Source: Ridgeia piscesae (taxonomy: Eukaryota; Annelida; Polychaeta; Sabellida; Siboglinidae). Taken from it: 64,000 bases of DNA. Below are positions 59,065 through 64,000 of the stretch, one piece after another. A program made the position numbers and the translations under genes. The notes below the pieces were generated by a model, which was not told where the DNA came from, did no database searches, and was given only the letters and a program-made list of their open reading frames with translations. The stretch covers positions 283,501 through 347,500 of the forward strand of contig JAODUO010000960.1 of the NCBI GenBank assembly GCA_025642075.2, written 5' to 3'. Positions within the stretch are counted from its first letter, which is position 1, and each line of letters begins with the position of its first letter.

Positions 59065-59979
59065 ATATTGGCAGAAATCATTCTGTAAATATACAGCGAG
59101 TTCACTAATCTAAATATTAATCTGCAGTTTGCCTGAAAACATTCGCCAATCAGACACTAGATTCAAGAGTGTCCCCAAGACGCATTTATTTAAACTAGCT
59201 CACTTCCACTGAGGAACTGTGTGACACTCTGACGTGTATGTTATTAATTGTTATTATAATTAAAAAATATAATATCAAATTTATGATTCCATGTACATTT
59301 GATTGTGATGTGTGTGTACACCTGTAAACGGGCTTGTCCCCGATACAAGGGGCTATAGAAATGCCAGTAATAGTAATAATAATGTACAAAACAAATTTCC
59401 ATAAACACCGGAACCATATTACAGTGGATGTTATGATTCTATGCAAAAATAGATGAATAAAAAAGGAATCATTTGGGAAGCGACCTTTAAACGAATCACA
59501 CCGATGATCAATTCAGAGTCACGAATCGATTATGAATGTTAGAAGATCAAAACAATTGCCCGATGCAAGCGCAACATGTACGTGCCTCAATGGACGTTTT
59601 ATTTTTTATAACGTCCGACGTCAGCAGGCTGATTTACTCTGAGCATTCTTCATGTCTCGGAAGAATTCTAGACAAATTGACCCGTGGCTTTCCAGCAGAT
59701 GTGGCAGGCCTTTGTACTGTGAATGATGTTCTTGGCTTACGACTGGCGAAACTACCTCTGATCTCTTTTTTTCACTCCGATCGTGATTGCGAGTGGAAAT
59801 TGTAAATTGTGATGGCAGTGGCCATTACCAAGTTTCATCAATCTTGCACAGTGTTTATCCTGCGTGATTGAATGCCGCACTCGCGTGCTAACTGATGCCG
59901 TTTTGCACTGGTTTTAAATTAGGTGATGGTGCTGTACAAATAAGTGGCCATCATCGTTTCGCTGCTTTAATAGGCATCA
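59065..59979. other. Non-coding stretch, no gene seen
   Basis: A TE-tail-like GGGGCTATAGAAATGCC..(TAA)n lies near 59350-59385. No gene is supported. Confidence 0.3.
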
Positions 59980-61155
59980 GGCTTCCTAAATTGTGGTCGG
60001 TGGAATCCAGGCTTCCTAAATTGTGGTTGGTGGAATCCAGGCTTCCTAAATTGTGGTCAGTGGAATCCGGGCTTCCTAAATTGTGGTCAGTGGAATCCAG
60101 GCTTCCTAAATTGTGGTCAGTGGAATCCAGGCTTCCTAAATTGTGGTCAGTGGAATCCAGGCTTCCTAAATTGTGGTCAGTGGAATCCAGGCTTCCTAAA
60201 TTGTGGTCAGTGGAATCCAGGCTTCCTAAATTGTGGTCAGTGGAATCCAGGCTTCCTAAATTGTGGTCAGTGGAATCCAGGCTTCCTAAATTTGGTCAGT
60301 GGAATCCAGGCTTCCTAAATTGTGGTCAGTGGAATCCAGGCTTCCTAAATTGTGGTCAGTGGAATCCAGGCTTCCTAAATTGTGGTCAGTGGAATCCAGG
60401 CTTCCTAAATTGTGGTCAGTGGAATCCAGGCTTCCTAAATTGTGGTCAGTGGAATCCAGGCTTCCTAAATTGTGGTCAGTGGAATCCAGGCTTCCTAAAT
60501 TATGGTCAGTGGAATCCAGGCTTCCTAAATTGTGGACAGTTGAATCCAGGCTTCCTAAATTGTGGTCAGTGGAATCCAGGCTTCCTAAATTGTGGTCAGT
60601 GGAATCCAGGCTTCCTAAATTGTGGTCAGTGGAATCCAGGCTTCCTAAATTGTGGTCAGTGGAATCCAGGCTTCCTAAATTGTGGTCGGTGGAATCCAGT
60701 TTCCTAAATTGTGGTCGGTGGAATCCAGCTTCCTAAATTATGGTCAGTGGAATCCAGGCTTCCTAAATTGTGGACAGTTGAATCCAGGCTTCCTAAATTG
60801 TGGTCAGTGGAATCCAGGCTTCCTAAATTGTGGTCAGTGGAATCCAGGCTTCCTAAATTGTGGTCAGTGGAATCCAGGTTTCCTAAATTGTGGTCAGTGG
60901 AATCCAGGCTTCCTAAATTGTGGTCAGTGGAATCCAGGCTTCCTAAATTGTGGTCAGTGGAATCCAGGCTCCCTAAATTTGGGTCAGTGGAATCCAGGCT
61001 TCCTATGTTGTGGTCAGTGGAATCCAGTTTCCTAAATTGTGGTCAGTGGAATCCAGGCTTCCTAAATTGTGGTCAGTGGAATCCAGGCTCCCTAAATTTG
61101 GTCAGTGGAATCCAGGCTTCCTATGTTGTGGTCAGTGGAATCCAGGCTTCCTAAA
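59980..61155. repeat. 30-bp minisatellite, ~39 copies
   Basis: The unit is CAGGCTTCCTAAATTGTGGT plus CAGTGGAATC. Because 30 is a multiple of three, each plus frame reads a ten-residue repeat (RLPKLWSVES, GFLNCGQWNP and similar). One- and two-base deletions (near 60290, 60694, 60722, 60978, 61027 and 61097) switch the frame and are tolerated, which argues against coding. The units are almost identical, so amplification was recent. Confidence 0.97.
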
Positions 61156-61591
61156 TGTGTTGCAGTGTTGGGAACAATCATATTTGTGGTTTTGGAGCTA
61201 TGTTGTGGTATTGTATAATGTGTTTGTCTGGAACTTAGAATTAAATCATTAGTCTTTCCCCTATGAACTAGTTCTACTGGCATGTTCTATTTATTATTAT
61301 GAACTTGAATGATGTTGTGGCATCGTGAAGTAAACTTGTGGTGTTTGAGGAATGTTGCATTAAGATTTGAGAAATCATTAGGCTGTGGACAAATGTGGCT
61401 GTGTCATTCTTCTACATATTACTGTATTTAAAGTAGTTTTGACAATGTCTTAATAGTTAGTTAATTTTTATGATCGCTGTTTTACTGTTAAAATATTCAT
61501 AGTGCCTGACCAATTGAAATTGATCTCGGGTGCTTCACATACATATAATAGTATTTTCATAAAAGAAATGCTAAGAAAATAAGCATGTATA

Positions 61592-61727
61592 TATATAATA
61601 TATAATATATAATATATAATATATAATATATAATATATAATATATAATATAAATATAATATAATATAATAAAAATATAATATAATATAATATAATATAAT
61701 ATAATATAATATAATATAATTATAATA
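61592..61727. repeat. (TATAATA)n / (TAATA)n low-complexity tract
   Basis: TATAATATATAATA-type repeats pass into ATAATATAAT repeats. Confidence 0.96.
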
Positions 61728-61926
61728 TTTACATGCTGATTTTTAGCTTTTTTCTTTATAGAAATAGTATTATAATTATGTGTATGCAAAGTGCATTTTA
61801 ATTTATCAGACGCGGTAAGTTATTTTATTATTATTTTTGATAAACAGTGCCGTCTCCTACACATGGAGATTACTGTGTAATTGTTGCCTGGCTGAGGAGA
61901 ACTTGGTAGAGGTCAGACTGCCCTGA

Positions 61927-61941
61927 CACCTGGTGGCAGTG
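61927..61941 (+). promoter_or_regulatory. CTCF-like motif, weak
   Basis: CACCTGGTGGCAGTG is a partial match to the CTCF core; the reverse also reads CCACCAGGTG, an E-box-containing word. Confidence 0.3.
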
Positions 61942-62647
61942 ACTGTTTTCATGGTTGAGTGATTTGTGATTAATAATACAATGTCCTGCCAGTGTTGCAA
62001 GTGTCAGGAGTAATTATCTCTGATTACTGACATTTTCCGCAAGACACCTAGACCACCATGTACATCTACTAATACCAATGAAATAAAGACGTGGAATTAC
62101 ATGTTAACAGGATTAATTAACAGTTGCATACATAACACGGTTTAAAATTCTCTGTGAATCCATTTTAATTATTAATTGATGATCCATTTATTTAGAAGTA
62201 GTTACAACGGGACTAGTTTTAATGCTAACTTAATTGTTTACTTAATTCATAGCAGTGGTGTGAATAAGATGCAGCTGTAATACGAAGTAGCAATAACAGG
62301 AACTAGCTTATAAACAATGGGACCCAGCTATTGCGTGTCAAGTCTCACTACAGTGTCAAAATACCCCTGGGCCAGTGACTATACACCTCATGGTTTTGTT
62401 ATACAGCAAATGCTTTATCTATCCATTTCCGTAAACAGGATATGAAATGTGGTAGCTGAGGACACCTTCATCAATGAAATCGCCCAGGAGGCATAATATT
62501 ATGGTCAGCCTGAGGTCATGTGACAGTGTAACAGCATCCGTGATGTTGCTCATGTTACTTGTAATGTTTGGGATGTAGACATATTTGAATACACAAAATG
62601 GTTCAGCTGCTTTAGGGCGGGGCAGATTGTTATACTGGAATTCCCAG
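61942..62647. other. Non-coding stretch, no gene seen
   Basis: Nothing recognisable lies before the tandem array at 62648. Confidence 0.3.
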
Positions 62648-62937
62648 AAAGAAGAGAGGGGTTTATCTTGTCAGTGTTGGACCCACAAAGGAGAGGGGTT
62701 TACCTTGCCAGTGATGGAGTCCCAGAAAGGAGAGGGGTTTACCTTGCCAGTGATGGACCCAGAAAGGAGAGGGGTTTACCTTGCCAGTGATGGAGTCCCA
62801 GAAAGGAGAGGGGTTTACCTTGCCAGTGATGGACCCAGAAAGGAGAGGGGTTTACCTTGCCAGTGATGGACCCAGAAAGGAGAGGGGTTTACCTTGCCAG
62901 TGATGGACCCAGAAAGGAGAGGGGTTTATCTTGCCAG
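62648..62937. repeat. 37/39-bp tandem repeat, ~8 units, two alternating forms
   Basis: The unit AAAGGAGAGGGGTTTACCTT plus GCCAGTGATGGA ends in CCCAG (37 bp) or GTCCCAG (39 bp). Units start at 62687, 62726, 62763, 62802, 62839, 62876 and 62913. The 39/37 pair is itself duplicated at the left, and the right end is uniform 37-bp units. Confidence 0.95.
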
Positions 62938-64000
62938 AAATTGTGTACCCCTGTTCAAATGGGGGGGGCATTAACAGTGTTTTCATAGGTGAAGCGTCAC
63001 GACTGGCAGAGTCAATAAACTTAAGTTCAACTCAACGAAATCAAACACTTCTTGTGGGGGATTTGCCAGGGATAGTTTCCATGGCAACCAGCCCTGGCTT
63101 GTGAGGACATGAGAAGTTCACTGTTCAATACTTACTGTAATAATCCTAAATAACTTATATTTTAAAATAACCCCGCAATTATCCGGGTGAAGGGAGGGAG
63201 TTGGGGGACAAAGTGCCATACCCTAGTCCAACTCCCAGAATGCATCACTGCTGTTAATTGTTAAAAATAAGGTATTTATGATGTCTGACAGGTGTTGACA
63301 ACACTATCAGTAATTTGACAGGTGTGTGATGTATGCTTCTTTGATTGGTCAGTTTTATTGATTGGTCAAGTGTCCAGAGATAGAGCTTGACCAGTAGGAC
63401 AACAATTATATGTCAACTGAGCAACCATTAGTTGCACTGTGGAGACAATAATTCCTATACACTTGTACTGCTAACATGTGTCATTTTGAAAATGAATCCA
63501 CAGTTCTATATTTTGCTGTTTTGACTCTTGACATTTTTCAACTTACTACGTATCTACTAATGCCGATATATACTCTGATGTAAACAGTGAAACATATTCA
63601 CCTTTCTGATGATTCCTGGCAGACAAACCACATAAAGCACGTAAAATATAGACCTACTAACAAACACCGGTCTGTCCAATTAATCTTGTTTTGAATTTCA
63701 TGTACTTTAGCAAAAAAACGTAATAAACCAAGATTACAGTTTCTTTTATCCATTGCAAAGGTCACTGTAATATGTAATAGACATTGGATAAGTATGTGAA
63801 TATGTACATCACGTTCACATGTTTTTCAAACAGCAGTGGGTTGTGTTGTACTGTGATTGCTAACATCTGCACTGTTGAACAACACTGAATTGATTTCTTA
63901 TTGAGCACGTAAAAAGGCGAGAAGATTCATGCAAAAACAAGTAATGAGTGGAACAGATATTTTTGTCATCACTTGTGAATGAGGCCATTAGTTAGGTGTG
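62938..64000. other. Non-coding stretch to the window end
   Basis: I see no gene or element that I can support. Confidence 0.3.

Noticed and set aside
59895..61252. Plus-strand frames of up to 270 codons with RLPKLWSVES-type repeats
   Set aside because: They are generated by the 30-bp minisatellite; frame-switching deletions are tolerated and the non-repeat ends have no known motif.

Overview
The window is non-coding-rich eukaryotic DNA from an invertebrate. Dense microsatellites and minisatellites, tRNA-derived SINEs, decayed non-LTR (RTE-type) retrotransposons, an intron-containing death-domain gene and a single-exon neuropeptide-type GPCR point to a lophotrochozoan, most likely a mollusc. 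That placement is inference from family content; there is no taxonomic marker in the window. No operons, bacterial genes, CRISPR arrays or rRNA genes are present.

Layout. (1) 1-3730, minus strand: the 5' part of a multi-exon gene running off the left edge. I reconstructed it from splice sites and phase: start exon, death-domain exon, two paralogous short helical exons lying in a ~1-kb tandem duplication, and a fifth exon. All junctions fit in phase, but the death-domain exon carries an in-frame TGA. (2) 3.9-8.1 kb: a TTAA-flanked MITE-like element, two copies of a diverged local repeat, a GC hexamer array and a broken RTE-type reverse transcriptase with a tRNA-like insert. (3) 9.3-16.6 kb: a small array of hairpin motifs, two SINEs, one copy of a ~200-bp dispersed repeat and a forkhead-motif inverted repeat. 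(4) 17065-18570, minus strand: the only intact gene, a 501-residue class A GPCR of FMRFamide-receptor-like type. (5) 21-25 kb: SINE pieces and a second decayed non-LTR retrotransposon 3' end. (6) 25-64 kb: no gene recognised. It holds a 40-bp minisatellite (32.5-33.75 kb), CTCF-like motif clusters, a ~1-kb CpG-free interval, 43-bp, ~180-bp, 21-bp, ~200-bp, 23-bp, 30-bp and 37/39-bp repeat arrays, several inverted repeats, more SINEs and one nested insertion with a visible target-site duplication.

The two genes show no functional link. The most noteworthy items are the death-domain gene (duplicated symmetric exon, near-identical intron-exon tract, in-frame stop), the GPCR without any extracellular cysteine, the CpG-free block and the recurrent CTCF-like motif clusters. 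I found no convincing new multi-gene system.
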